Source: Algicoccus sp048820935
GTDB taxonomy: Bacteria > Pseudomonadota > Gammaproteobacteria > Burkholderiales > Burkholderiaceae_B
Assembly: GCF_048820935.1 (NCBI RefSeq)
Contig: NZ_JBMERD010000006.1
Coordinates: forward strand, 130,647 to 194,646
Length of the DNA: 64,000 bases
Reading direction: 5' to 3'
Shown here: positions 27,824 to 36,505 of the stretch, one piece after another
Position numbering within the stretch: position 1 is the first letter of the stretch
Layout of the letters: each line of letters starts with the position of its first letter
Program-made: the position numbers and the translations under genes
The notes under the pieces: model-generated
Told to the model about the DNA's origin: nothing
The model's database searches: none
Seen by the model: the letters and a program-made list of their open reading frames with translations, nothing else

Positions 27824-29398
27824 TTAAGCTTTTTTGGACTCAGTTGATTCCTGTTCTGTCTCAGACGTCGGTGTCTCCAGTGGGACATGCACCACGGGCG
27901 CGCCATCTAATGGAATCGGCGCGCTATCAAAAAACTCATAATAGTCTTCATAAGCGGCTGATCGACTGGAAGTAGCTGGCGCTTTCGAGCGTTCTGCAGC
28001 TGTCTGTGTAGCCTCATTACTCGATGGTGTATATAGCGGTTGAGCGCTTGCAATCGAATCACCCGTTGCATGATGAGCATACGCCAACAGATCGTCGTCC
28101 TCATCTTCGGGCAAATGAACAATGCCCTCCACATGATGGAACTTCGGATCTGCTGCCAAATCAGCTGCAGGCAGATGCACATCTTTAGCCAATACGGGCA
28201 ATGATGCACTTGCAGCAGTTGCTAAACGCCAGTGCGCGGCTGCCTTTTGTGATTGACCGATGCGATCATACAAGCTACCCAATAAAGCATGAATCCGTGC
28301 ATCACTACGCTGGCGTGATGCACGTTCTAAATAACGCTGCGCCTGGCCCCACATTTGTCCAGTCAGACAAAGTGCACCCAAGGTCACCAGTAGATCAGCA
28401 TCATCTGGGCGCTGATTTAACCAAGAGACAGCCTTTTGTAATCGAGCAGAAACCTGCTCCGGCTCTGCGCGACCATACGCCGCCACCAATCTCGGATCAA
28501 AACTCTGTTTAATGGCTTGTTCAAGCAGCTTTTGAGCGCCTTTACCGTCATCGTGTTCCAGCAAACCGTCATAACCTGCCAGCGCCACATCGGTGTACAA
28601 CTGCTCTTGAGAGCGCAAGGATTTCCAGAAATTCATCCAGGCCGTGGCATCACTTAATTGGCGCAACTGAGTGGCTGCACAATACTCAATCACTTCTTGT
28701 GCTTGTTGAGCGCTAATCGCGTCTTTACGCGCCAACCAGCGAGCCGTATCAATTGCTTTATCGTATTGTTGCAAATCCTGATAGGCCTGCAAGGATAAAC
28801 GCATTAAATGCAAATGTTTCTGTGCGCTACCTGGAACCTGATTTAAAGCAGCTAAGGCTCGTTTTGATTGGTTATCTTCAAGCCACAACTCTGCCGAGGT
28901 TACCGCCACCGCAGTCTGCATATCTGCATCGCCTTTTAACTGTGATGAGACCTGAGCAGCCTGCTCGAGCAATTCATCACGCTTATCTCGCTGACCGTCC
29001 TCATTGGCAGAACGAGCCGCACTGAGCAAAGCCAGTAAACGACGACGTGTATTTTTTGTTTCAGTCGACAAACGGGTCAAGGTCTTTTGTGCTTGAGGGT
29101 AACGCCCTTCCAGTAATGCAGCCCAACCTGTTTCGAGCTGAATTTGCTCATGTTCTTGACGTCGGTTTTCACGCCACCCACGGTAGCGGCTTGGCGCATT
29201 GGCAAACCAGTTCAAAACTCGCAACAGGAAGTAGAGTCCTCCCAAGCAGGCTAGAAAGATCAGCACACCAAATGCCAGTGATACTTGCACACGCCAATCA
29301 CCCGCAACCACCACAATATTGCCCGGATACGATTGCAGTACGACGGCCAATAAAACCGCCACAACCACAATCAAAATTGTCCAGAACCATCCTCTCAT
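27824..29398 (-). CDS. hemY: HemY, TPR-containing inner-membrane protein of the haem operon
   Basis: Not the Gram-positive coproporphyrinogen oxidase of the same name; this is the proteobacterial HemY with an HemY_N domain. 524 residues: two membrane segments (about 3-22 and 38-60), then a series of TPR-like helices from about residue 110 to 410, and an acidic low-complexity tail of about 110 residues ending KSTESKKA-like. Start codon shares one base with the hemX stop (TAATG), so translation is coupled. Function is thought to be organising late porphyrin enzymes at the membrane. Confidence 0.92.
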   Translation of the reverse strand: MRGWFWTILIVVVAVLLAVVLQSYPGNIVVVAGDWRVQVSLAFGVLIFLACLGGLYFLLRVLNWFANAPSRYRGWRENRRQEHEQIQLETGWAALLEGRYPQAQKTLTRLSTETKNTRRRLLALLSAARSANEDGQRDKRDELLEQAAQVSSQLKGDADMQTAVAVTSAELWLEDNQSKRALAALNQVPGSAQKHLHLMRLSLQAYQDLQQYDKAIDTARWLARKDAISAQQAQEVIEYCAATQLRQLSDATAWMNFWKSLRSQEQLYTDVALAGYDGLLEHDDGKGAQKLLEQAIKQSFDPRLVAAYGRAEPEQVSARLQKAVSWLNQRPDDADLLVTLGALCLTGQMWGQAQRYLERASRQRSDARIHALLGSLYDRIGQSQKAAAHWRLATAASASLPVLAKDVHLPAADLAADPKFHHVEGIVHLPEDEDDDLLAYAHHATGDSIASAQPLYTPSSNEATQTAAERSKAPATSSRSAAYEDYYEFFDSAPIPLDGAPVVHVPLETPTSETEQESTESKKA

Positions 29399-30870
29399 TA
29401 CTGTGACTCCCCGGATTCAGTGGTCGTTTTTAAGAGCTGCGAAGCCATTGCCAAAGCACTCAGACTCTCAGAAACTGAGCCTGTCTGTGGCTTCACTGAC
29501 GATGCTTTGAGCTGTTTGATTTCTTCTAACGCAGCAAGTGTTTCGGGTGCTTTTGTGTCGTAATAATTCGTGACGATGCTTTCCACACTCTCCAGCTGCG
29601 ACTGCCAAACAGTGTTTTCTTGCGCCAGCATGGCCAGTTGTGCTGTCAGCAACATCGAATGCAGGTTGGTGCGCAACAACATGGCTTGCTGATCGGACAA
29701 CAACAAGGCAGCTGAATCGCTCGCATGGCGCACTTCAACTAAGTTTGCAAACTCTTTTGACAACACTTGGGTTGCACGTGCACCCAGCGCAAGCGTTTGA
29801 TCCGCCCAAGATTGCCACCAAGCTTGCTCTTGTGCGCCTTCATTTGATTGAGCCACAGACGACTCTGTGCCTGCATCATCCGAAGCTGGTGACTGCGCCG
29901 GCGACTCAGAGCCTACGTATTCAATCACAGAGGGAACCTGCTGATCAGGCATCAATAACGGCGCCGATTCAATCACAGCCGCAACACGCTTCAAACCAGA
30001 TGACAAAGCGTTGACATTAATCACAGGCAAAACTCTGAGCTCACTCAGATCCCGAGAGATCGCATCATGCAGATCTGCAAATGCGACCGAATCCGGTTGA
30101 TGTGAAAGAACAGACTGCGCCACCTCAAGAATCGAAATGGCGTTTGGAATATGACCCGTTAATGCCAATTGCTGCTGAGCCATCAAAAGTAGACGTCGCA
30201 CATCATTAATCACAATGCGATCGTCTAAGCCTCGACTCATCGTCTGCCAAGCCTTATCAAAACCAGCCACTTCGCTACGCAAAGAACGCACATCACGGCG
30301 CAATACCTGAACCGTTTCTTCTTGTGAAGTCACGGTGGCTTGTGTGCTCTTCATCATTTGTTGCAACGAAGTCACCTCGGAATCCGATGAGCTCAATCGA
30401 CTGGCCACCAATCGTGAGACCTCGTCGAGTCTTTGTTCCTGCCACCAGGTCAAACCAGCGACACCGACTAACCCAATCACAACCAAACCTGTAAGCCAGC
30501 CTAGTATTCCACCACGAGTTGGTTTTTGTGGGGTGCTAGGTGGCGGCGACACTTTAGGCGGTTCCTGACGCACAGTACTCGCGGGTGCGCTGGGTCTGGA
30601 TTCGTTTTTCTTAGTCGTTGCTTGACGCGAATTATCTTTCGATTTTTCAGGTGTGCTTGTTACTGATGTCGTAACAGCATCTTTGTTCTGAGATGGTTCG
30701 ACTTTCGACGCCGACGGATCTGCCTGGCGTGATGTCGTTTGATCACCCTGCTTCATATTCTTTTCGCTTCCTGAAGACGCAGATTGTTTGGTCTGGGAAA
30801 GGTCTGACGCGGTTTTGTCAGAATCAAGCGCAGATTGTGCTTGTTTGTCTTTTTTGTCATTCATAGTCAT
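29398..30870 (-). CDS. hemX: HemX, membrane-anchored protein of the haem operon
   Basis: Family once annotated as uroporphyrinogen-III methyltransferase, but this protein has no SAM-binding methylase domain. 490 residues: about 120 residues of Ser/Gln/Lys/Pro-rich disorder, one membrane helix (about 124-144, LTGLVVIGLVGVAGLTWW), a coiled coil (about 146-200), and a helical periplasmic part. The disordered head is long. A second ATG two codons on is an equal start candidate; no clear ribosome site for either. Between hemD and hemY, as in other proteobacteria. Confidence 0.9.
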   Translation of the reverse strand: MTMNDKKDKQAQSALDSDKTASDLSQTKQSASSGSEKNMKQGDQTTSRQADPSASKVEPSQNKDAVTTSVTSTPEKSKDNSRQATTKKNESRPSAPASTVRQEPPKVSPPPSTPQKPTRGGILGWLTGLVVIGLVGVAGLTWWQEQRLDEVSRLVASRLSSSDSEVTSLQQMMKSTQATVTSQEETVQVLRRDVRSLRSEVAGFDKAWQTMSRGLDDRIVINDVRRLLLMAQQQLALTGHIPNAISILEVAQSVLSHQPDSVAFADLHDAISRDLSELRVLPVINVNALSSGLKRVAAVIESAPLLMPDQQVPSVIEYVGSESPAQSPASDDAGTESSVAQSNEGAQEQAWWQSWADQTLALGARATQVLSKEFANLVEVRHASDSAALLLSDQQAMLLRTNLHSMLLTAQLAMLAQENTVWQSQLESVESIVTNYYDTKAPETLAALEEIKQLKASSVKPQTGSVSESLSALAMASQLLKTTTESGESQ

Positions 30871-31009
30871 TGTTTAATTGTAAGCCTTTCATCAGGAATT
30901 TTGCGCCAGAAAAACCCGAAACTCTGACGAAGCGTTTACAAATCTCTGAGTCTGAGACGCTTAGAGTTTTATACACCAAAACTTTGCCAACACTAGACAT
31001 CATGTCCGA

Positions 31010-31837
31010 TTATTCACACCTCGGCTCTTTGCCAAACCAGTGATGATCAACACACTGCACAAAACCCGCCTGCAAACTTTGATCATCGGGTGCACACACG
31101 TCAATAGGTCTATCCGGCGCACTTTGTGTTCGCGATAAAAACCGTCTGGCCGGCGTAACCAAGCGAGGATGAATCACAATCACAGAGTGGATCATCAGCT
31201 TATGCAGCCATCCAGCATCTGACAAACTTTGTTCAAGCGCATCAATACTTTGCTGACTCGTTAAAAGCCACGTTCCTGTGCGCACAAAGCCATCCGTTTC
31301 GGTCCACTGTTGCAACACACTCCGTGCTTCGTCCGTCAAACTCAGACGTACTCTTTCATAAACACACAACACCTCAACGTGAACACCTGCATCAGCCAGT
31401 GTTTCGCGCAACCAAGTCCTACCATCACGGCCTGCCACAATTAAAACACGGGATTCAGGTGTTAACCGAGGTTGCAGCACACGCCACAACCCTTCAGAGT
31501 CAGGATTATCCTGAGGTGTGGGTATCAATATATCTTGAGAATGAGGCAAATCCTGTGTGATTGCCTGCGCAGTGGCCGCACCGACCGCTGCAATCTGGGT
31601 TGTAGCTGGCCAAGCTTGTCGATATTGTTGGCGATAAAAAGCCCAGGCTGAGCGGCTGACAAACATCACATAATCAAAATTTTCTGGCGCAAAGCATTGT
31701 GATGTTTCAATGATGGGGATGGCTTTGAGTTCAAGCGCTGGCAATTCAAGAACAGACCAACCCTGTTGGCGCAAAAAAGACGCCAAATCACGTTGTCGTG
31801 CGTTTGGTCGAGTCAAAACGGCTCGTAAGGGAGTCAT
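31010..31837 (-). CDS. hemD: Uroporphyrinogen-III synthase
   Basis: Closes and inverts ring D of hydroxymethylbilane to give uroporphyrinogen III. Two-lobed fold; the sequence is poorly conserved in this family, but AVLTRPNARQRDLASFLRQQGW at the start (shown in part: AVLTRPNARQ), YVMFVSRSAWAFY, AAVGAATAQAI, VLIVAGRDGRTWL and LLTSQQSIDAL fit. 275 residues from this ATG, close to the usual 250. Upstream GTG is in frame, and no start has a strong ribosome site. Lies 98 bases after hemC. Confidence 0.88.
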   Translation of the reverse strand: MTPLRAVLTRPNARQRDLASFLRQQGWSVLELPALELKAIPIIETSQCFAPENFDYVMFVSRSAWAFYRQQYRQAWPATTQIAAVGAATAQAITQDLPHSQDILIPTPQDNPDSEGLWRVLQPRLTPESRVLIVAGRDGRTWLRETLADAGVHVEVLCVYERVRLSLTDEARSVLQQWTETDGFVRTGTWLLTSQQSIDALEQSLSDAGWLHKLMIHSVIVIHPRLVTPARRFLSRTQSAPDRPIDVCAPDDQSLQAGFVQCVDHHWFGKEPRCE

Positions 31838-31935
31838 CAAGTGTCGTTCATTTGTCACACAACACCTTATCTCTTTGCGCTGACGTGTGATGAATCGCAA
31901 AAAAGCAAAGTTTTATGCACACAAGGTCGCTTCAA

Positions 31936-32898
31936 TCAATCTGCTTGTAGTAATTCGGCCAGAATGCGGTCTGCGCCCGCCTTCAGCAACTCCTGAGCTA
32001 CCTGTTCGCCCAGTGCTTGCGCATTATCAACAGAGCCACGAGCTTGCGCTTCTAGCAACTCCTGTCCGTCTGGACTGGCCACTAAGCCACGCACCCAGAT
32101 TTCGGTCGGATTGTTTTCGTCAATTTGCGCAAACGCAGCCAAAGGCACGCTGCAAGATCCACCCAAACGACGCGAAACAGCACGCTCAGCCAAAGAACAA
32201 GCCGTACTTTGTGAGCATGACAAAGGCATAAGCCATTTCGCCAAATCATCGCGACCTTCACAGATCTCAATCCCTAGCGAGCCTTGTCCAGCGGCAGGTA
32301 AAGAAAGCTCAGCGTGCATGACACTGCGAATACGGTCTGATAATTCTAAACGCTCCAACCCAGCAGTTGCCAGCACAATCGCATCAAACTCACCGTCATC
32401 CAGCTTACGCAAACGTGTATTCACATTGCCGCGCAGTGGTTTTATGATCAAATCAGGCCGTACCCGCAAAATTTGAGCCTGACGACGCAAACTAGACGTG
32501 CCTACCACCGCACCAGCTGGCATGGATTGCAAATCCGCATAGGCCGAACTGACCCAAGCATCAAATGGGACGGAGCGAGGCAAAATCGCACACAAAGAAA
32601 ATCCGTCTGGCATATCTACCGGCACATCTTTGAGCGAGTGCACAGCCAAATCTGCCCGTCCATCTTCCAGAGCCATTTCCAGCTCCTTGATAAATAGACC
32701 TTTTCCGCCCACTTTTTGTAAGCTGCGATCCAAAATCTCATCACCACGTGTACTGAGTTTGAGTAGGGTCACCTCTAACCCTGGATAACAAGCCATCAAT
32801 AAATCACGAACATGCTCAGCTTGCCAAACTGCTAAACGACTTGCCCGTGTGGCGATCACAAGCGGTTTATCCAAAGGGGGAGAGTCAGGGATAGACAT
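31936..32898 (-). CDS. hemC: Porphobilinogen deaminase (hydroxymethylbilane synthase)
   Basis: Joins four porphobilinogen units on a dipyrromethane cofactor. 320 residues. N-terminal VIATRASRLAVWQAEHV, VHSLKDVPVDMPDGF, GTSSLRRQAQIL, LRGNVNTRL and the cofactor cysteine in LGGSCSVPLAAFA. First enzyme of the hemC-hemD-hemX-hemY run. Only 38 bases separate its start from the stop of a small membrane protein gene on the same strand, and it lacks a clear ribosome site of its own, so it may depend on that upstream reading. Confidence 0.95.
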   Translation of the reverse strand: MSIPDSPPLDKPLVIATRASRLAVWQAEHVRDLLMACYPGLEVTLLKLSTRGDEILDRSLQKVGGKGLFIKELEMALEDGRADLAVHSLKDVPVDMPDGFSLCAILPRSVPFDAWVSSAYADLQSMPAGAVVGTSSLRRQAQILRVRPDLIIKPLRGNVNTRLRKLDDGEFDAIVLATAGLERLELSDRIRSVMHAELSLPAAGQGSLGIEICEGRDDLAKWLMPLSCSQSTACSLAERAVSRRLGGSCSVPLAAFAQIDENNPTEIWVRGLVASPDGQELLEAQARGSVDNAQALGEQVAQELLKAGADRILAELLQAD

Positions 32899-32936
32899 AA
32901 ATCAGATTTGATACGGTTTCTTAAAACTGAAGAAGT

Positions 32937-33050
32937 TTAACGCAAGTAATTCAAAGCAATCGTCAGGACGATTCCAATGACAGCGACAACAGACAAGCGT
33001 TGCAAAATACTCAAGCTCGCCTTACGTTCCATTTCATGATGATCACTCAT
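32937..33050 (-). CDS. 37-residue single-pass membrane protein between sucD and hemC
   Basis: A small open frame read by hand, with AGGAG seven bases before its ATG. The protein begins MSDHHEMERKASLSILQRL, followed by the hydrophobic stretch VVAVIGIVLTIALNYL and a final Arg. The acidic, His-bearing head and basic pair before the helix suggest an inner-membrane protein with its N terminus in the cytoplasm. Placed between the hairpin after sucD and hemC, all on the minus strand. No family recognised. The ribosome site and membrane helix favour a real gene; its job is unknown. Confidence 0.7.
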   Translation of the reverse strand: MSDHHEMERKASLSILQRLSVVAVIGIVLTIALNYLR

Positions 33051-33074
33051 TTCAATTCTCCTAAAATGACAGAG

Positions 33075-33111
33075 CGGGATCAGAACGGGCAATTGAACCG
33101 TTCTGATCCCG
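33075..33111 (-). terminator. Perfect 14-base hairpin after sucCD
   Basis: CGGGATCAGAACGG pairs fully with CCGTTCTGATCCCG across a nine-base loop. It lies 23 bases after the sucD stop and 20 bases before the ribosome site of the small membrane protein. No thymine run follows on the minus strand, so it may slow or protect the transcript end instead of ending it fully. Confidence 0.6.
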
Positions 33112-33134
33112 TAAAAAGTCAGTTTAATTCGGAC

Positions 33135-34016
33135 TTATAAAACAGCCTTAATCAACTTACCCATTTCTGAGGGATTGCGTGTGGTTTTAATACCGCAAGC
33201 TTCCATGATTTCCAGCTTGGCATCCGCAGTATCTTCACCACCAGAAATCAATGCGCCGGCGTGACCCATACGCTTACCTGCAGGTGCAGTCACACCCGCA
33301 ATAAAGCCAACCACTGGTTTAGTCATATTGTCTTTGACCCAGCGAGCAGCGTTCACTTCATCGGGCCCACCAATTTCACCAATCATGATAACGGCTTCTG
33401 TTTCTGGATCGTCATTAAACATTTTCATGACATCGATGTGCTTCAGGCCATTGATGGGGTCGCCACCAATACCAACGGCACTCGATTGACCTAGACCCAA
33501 TTCGGTCACTTGCGCCACCGCTTCATAGGTCAGTGTGCCTGAACGGCTGACAATACCAATTTTGCCACGACGATGAATATGACCGGGCATGATGCCAATT
33601 TTGATTTCATCGGGTGTAATCAGACCGGGGCAATTAGGACCCAACAGCAATGTTTTGCTGTTCAGTGCATTCATGCGGCTTTTTACTTCCAGCATATCGC
33701 GAACAGGAATACCTTCGGTGATACAAATCACGAGATCCAGTTCAGCTTCAACACCTTCGAGAATCGCCTGCGCAGCACCTGCGGGAGGAACATAAATAAC
33801 TGAGACAGTTGCACCAGTTTCAGCTTTCGCATCGGCGACTGAACCGAAAATAGGAATTCCCTCAAAATCAGTGCCTGCTTTGGTCGGATGCACACCAGCT
33901 ACAAATGCTTCGCGACCGTTGGCATATTCGCGACACATGCGAGTATGAAACTGACCGGTTTTACCAGTGATTCCTTGGGTAATAACTTTGGTATCTTTAT
34001 TAATTAAGATCGACAT
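33135..34016 (-). CDS. sucD: Succinyl-CoA synthetase alpha subunit
   Basis: With SucC makes succinate and ATP or GTP from succinyl-CoA in the TCA cycle. 293 residues. CoA-binding Rossmann motif TQGITGKTGQFHT near the start, GPNCPGLITP, and the phospho-histidine loop MGHAGALISGGEDTA. Eighteen bases after sucC. Feeds the same succinyl-CoA pool from which haem precursors could be drawn, although this group normally makes aminolevulinate from glutamate. Confidence 0.97.
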   Translation of the reverse strand: MSILINKDTKVITQGITGKTGQFHTRMCREYANGREAFVAGVHPTKAGTDFEGIPIFGSVADAKAETGATVSVIYVPPAGAAQAILEGVEAELDLVICITEGIPVRDMLEVKSRMNALNSKTLLLGPNCPGLITPDEIKIGIMPGHIHRRGKIGIVSRSGTLTYEAVAQVTELGLGQSSAVGIGGDPINGLKHIDVMKMFNDDPETEAVIMIGEIGGPDEVNAARWVKDNMTKPVVGFIAGVTAPAGKRMGHAGALISGGEDTADAKLEIMEACGIKTTRNPSEMGKLIKAVL

Positions 34017-34034
34017 TTTTTAAATCCCTGACGT

Positions 34035-35195
34035 TTATTTGGCAGCATCAACAACAGCTTGTGCGGCATCGGCCATGGTGTCAGCACTGATGATTGGCAA
34101 TCCGGAATCGGCCAGCATCTGCTTACCCAGTTCTTCATTCGTACCTTTCATGCGCACCACCAGCGGCACATTCAGATTGACCGCCTTGCAAGCTGCAATC
34201 ACGCCTTCTGCAATGACGTCGCAACGCATAATACCTCCGAAAATGTTCACTAGGATTGCGCGTACATCTTCGTTGCTGAGCATGATTTTGAATGCTTCAG
34301 TCACTTTTTCTGCTGTCGCACCACCACCGACGTCCAGGAAGTTAGCGGGCTCACCGCCAAACAGTTTGATCGTATCCATTGTGGCCATCGCCAAGCCAGC
34401 ACCATTGACCAAGCAACCGATGTTGCCATCAAGTTGAATATAAGCAAGATCATGACGGCTGGCTTCAACTTCCAGTGGATCTTCTTCATGCAGGTCGCGA
34501 TATTCAACAATTTCAGTCTGACGGAACAATGCGTTCGAGTCAAAATTGAACTTGGCATCCAATGCCACAATATCGCCACCGCCGGTCAGGATCAATGGGT
34601 TAATTTCTGCCAATGACGCATCTGTTTCGATATACGCCTGATAGAGACGACGGAACTGATCAGCCGCTTTATCAGCACTTGCTTCAGGCACACCAATGCC
34701 AATGGCCATCTCACGTGCTTCTTTCTCGCTGAAACCAACGGTTGGATCAACAAAAACCTTGAGAATTTTCTCAGGGGTGCTATTAGCAACCTCTTCGATA
34801 TCCATACCACCTTCGCTAGATGCCATCACGCAAACACGTTGTGTGCCGCGATCAGTCACAATGCCGAGGTAGTATTCTTTCTTAATGTCTGCGCCTTCTT
34901 CGATCAGCAAACGACGCACTTTCTGACCTTCAGGTCCTGTTTGATGCGTCACCAATTGCATGCCGAGGATTTCACCAGCCATTTCACGGACTTCGTCCAA
35001 AGAGCGTGCGAGCTTAACGCCACCGCCTTTGCCACGTCCGCCTGCATGAATCTGAGCTTTCACCACCCAGACTGGACCGCCGAGTTTTTCAGCGGCAGAA
35101 ACCGCTTCCTCAACGTCATAAACCGGAAATCCCTGGGGTACTGTCACGCCATATTTGCGCAGCAGCTCCTTACCTTGATGTTCGTGGATATTCAT
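34035..35195 (-). CDS. sucC: Succinyl-CoA synthetase beta subunit
   Basis: ATP-grasp subunit that binds nucleotide and, with SucD, succinate. 386 residues. MNIHEHQGKELLRKYGV start, nucleotide loop GGRGKGGGVKLA, metal and nucleotide residues in EINPLILT, and VNGAGLAMATMDTIKL. First gene of sucC-sucD. No 2-oxoglutarate dehydrogenase genes are adjacent. The 144 bases before it, back to the DUF2889 gene, hold a ten-base inverted repeat (TGGAGTGATC / GATCACTCCA, 56-base loop). Confidence 0.97.
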   Translation of the reverse strand: MNIHEHQGKELLRKYGVTVPQGFPVYDVEEAVSAAEKLGGPVWVVKAQIHAGGRGKGGGVKLARSLDEVREMAGEILGMQLVTHQTGPEGQKVRRLLIEEGADIKKEYYLGIVTDRGTQRVCVMASSEGGMDIEEVANSTPEKILKVFVDPTVGFSEKEAREMAIGIGVPEASADKAADQFRRLYQAYIETDASLAEINPLILTGGGDIVALDAKFNFDSNALFRQTEIVEYRDLHEEDPLEVEASRHDLAYIQLDGNIGCLVNGAGLAMATMDTIKLFGGEPANFLDVGGGATAEKVTEAFKIMLSNEDVRAILVNIFGGIMRCDVIAEGVIAACKAVNLNVPLVVRMKGTNEELGKQMLADSGLPIISADTMADAAQAVVDAAK

Positions 35196-35339
35196 GTGTA
35201 CCTTGTTCGGTCGTTAAATTTGAGACAGGGTTAAAAACAGATTTTAAATGTCTGGAGTGATCATGGATATCTTCCTGACTAACCAGCGCTTTGCCGAAAT
35301 CTGTAACGGCTTTCGCCAGATCACTCCATTGAGAAGTGA

Positions 35340-35930
35340 TCATGAGCAATCCGATTTGGCTGTCAATTTGCTTTCTTCAGTCAGCGGGACATACCAATCC
35401 GGGTGAAACTCCCGAACGATCGGACCATGCTGACTCAGCGCATGACAGCCATCAATTTGAAACGGGCGACGCCCAGCCGGTTGCACAGGTTTACGGGCCC
35501 GAGAACCCGCCCGACTTTGTATAGCTACGGTCGGTAAAAAACCTGCGAGCTCACTCACGTGCGTACAGCCAGCGACACGGCCAAACCGTTCTTTAACTGC
35601 ACGTCTGAAACCTTTGACCAGATTCATGCCAACCAAATCACCATAGGCTGCTGCAATGCAGCTGCACTGTTTTCCATAAGGTGCTGCATCGTAGACCACT
35701 TGAGCAGCCACGATCTCAAAGGCTTCGTTAAAAGTAATTCGTACATGCATGTGATGCACAGCCCGACCTGCTTCATGCACTTCACCACTGCGCCGTGTGA
35801 AATCGTACGCTTTGGTGTCAATCAATTCTGCATCGATGTCCCATAGACCATCTTCGCGCTCAAAAGACTGGGCACGAATGGTTCGGTTATGCAAAGGGGT
35901 GCGGGGATAATCAGGGGTTGGTAAAGGCAT
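35340..35930 (-). CDS. DUF2889 family protein
   Basis: Conserved protein of unknown function, 196 residues. Family features: N-terminal PLHNRTIRAQSFEREDGLWDI (shown in part: RAQSFEREDGLWDI), DTKAYDF, HHMHVRITF and a Gly/Leu segment around GDLVGMNLVKGFRR, with several cysteines (QCSCI, GCTH, DGCHAL) that could bind metal. Sits between recX and sucC, a placement common in Burkholderiales. A short hairpin GATCACT / AGTGATC spans its stop codon. Confidence 0.85.
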   Translation of the reverse strand: MPLPTPDYPRTPLHNRTIRAQSFEREDGLWDIDAELIDTKAYDFTRRSGEVHEAGRAVHHMHVRITFNEAFEIVAAQVVYDAAPYGKQCSCIAAAYGDLVGMNLVKGFRRAVKERFGRVAGCTHVSELAGFLPTVAIQSRAGSRARKPVQPAGRRPFQIDGCHALSQHGPIVREFHPDWYVPLTEESKLTAKSDCS

Positions 35931-36007
35931 CTCGCAACAAGCTTGGGTTCAGATATCCGTTCAGTATAGCGCGAACTTCTAATACCACAATGACAGACCT
36001 TACAGAC

Positions 36008-36505
36008 TTACAAATTTCCGAAGTCCGCATGAAAGTTTTCAGAGTCATCCCAAGCGTCTGGACGCTGTCCTTCCAAAATCCTAATGACTAGATCGCTCCC
36101 AAATCCGCGCGACGCTAAAAATCGCGCCTGACGCGCGTACTCACGAGGCTCTTGTGGCAAGCCTGCTGCACCAAAACGCTTATACCAGACCTGATACGCA
36201 CGCTCAAACTCTGTGTCTTTCAGGGCTTCTAGGCTTTCTTCAATCAGCGCCTGATCTACCCCGCGCTCACGCAAAGTCATTTCAATTCGACGTATGCCGT
36301 GCTTAACCTGATCCCGACGCGTGAGCGCTTGTGCAAAACGCGCATCCGACTGCCAGCCTTGATCCGCCAATTCTTGCAACACACGCTCAAGTTCAGATTC
36401 ATCTGTAACATGAGATCGTAACTTACGGATTAGTTCTTGGCGGGAATGCTCACGCTGGCTCAACAATCGGACAGCGCGAGCTTTTAATGAAATGCGAGCT
36501 TTCAT
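36008..36505 (-). CDS. recX: Regulatory protein RecX
   Basis: Binds RecA filaments and limits their activity. 165 residues made of three-helix repeats: LSQREHSRQELIRKL, LADQGWQSDARFAQALTR and a third around YARQARFLASRGFGSDLV. Start overlaps the recA stop by four bases, so the inhibitor is made by translational coupling to RecA and falls under the same SOS control. Confidence 0.93.
   Translation of the reverse strand: MKARISLKARAVRLLSQREHSRQELIRKLRSHVTDESELERVLQELADQGWQSDARFAQALTRRDQVKHGIRRIEMTLRERGVDQALIEESLEALKDTEFERAYQVWYKRFGAAGLPQEPREYARQARFLASRGFGSDLVIRILEGQRPDAWDDSENFHADFGNL

Noticed and set aside
29398..30870. hemX as a true uroporphyrinogen-III methyltransferase
   Set aside because: The protein has a disordered head, a membrane helix and a coiled coil, with no SAM-binding methylase motifs.
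35249..35407. 52-codon plus-strand frame beginning MSGVIMDIFLTNQ between sucC and DUF2889
   Set aside because: No ribosome site and it runs antisense into the DUF2889 gene; the inverted repeat there explains the sequence as well.
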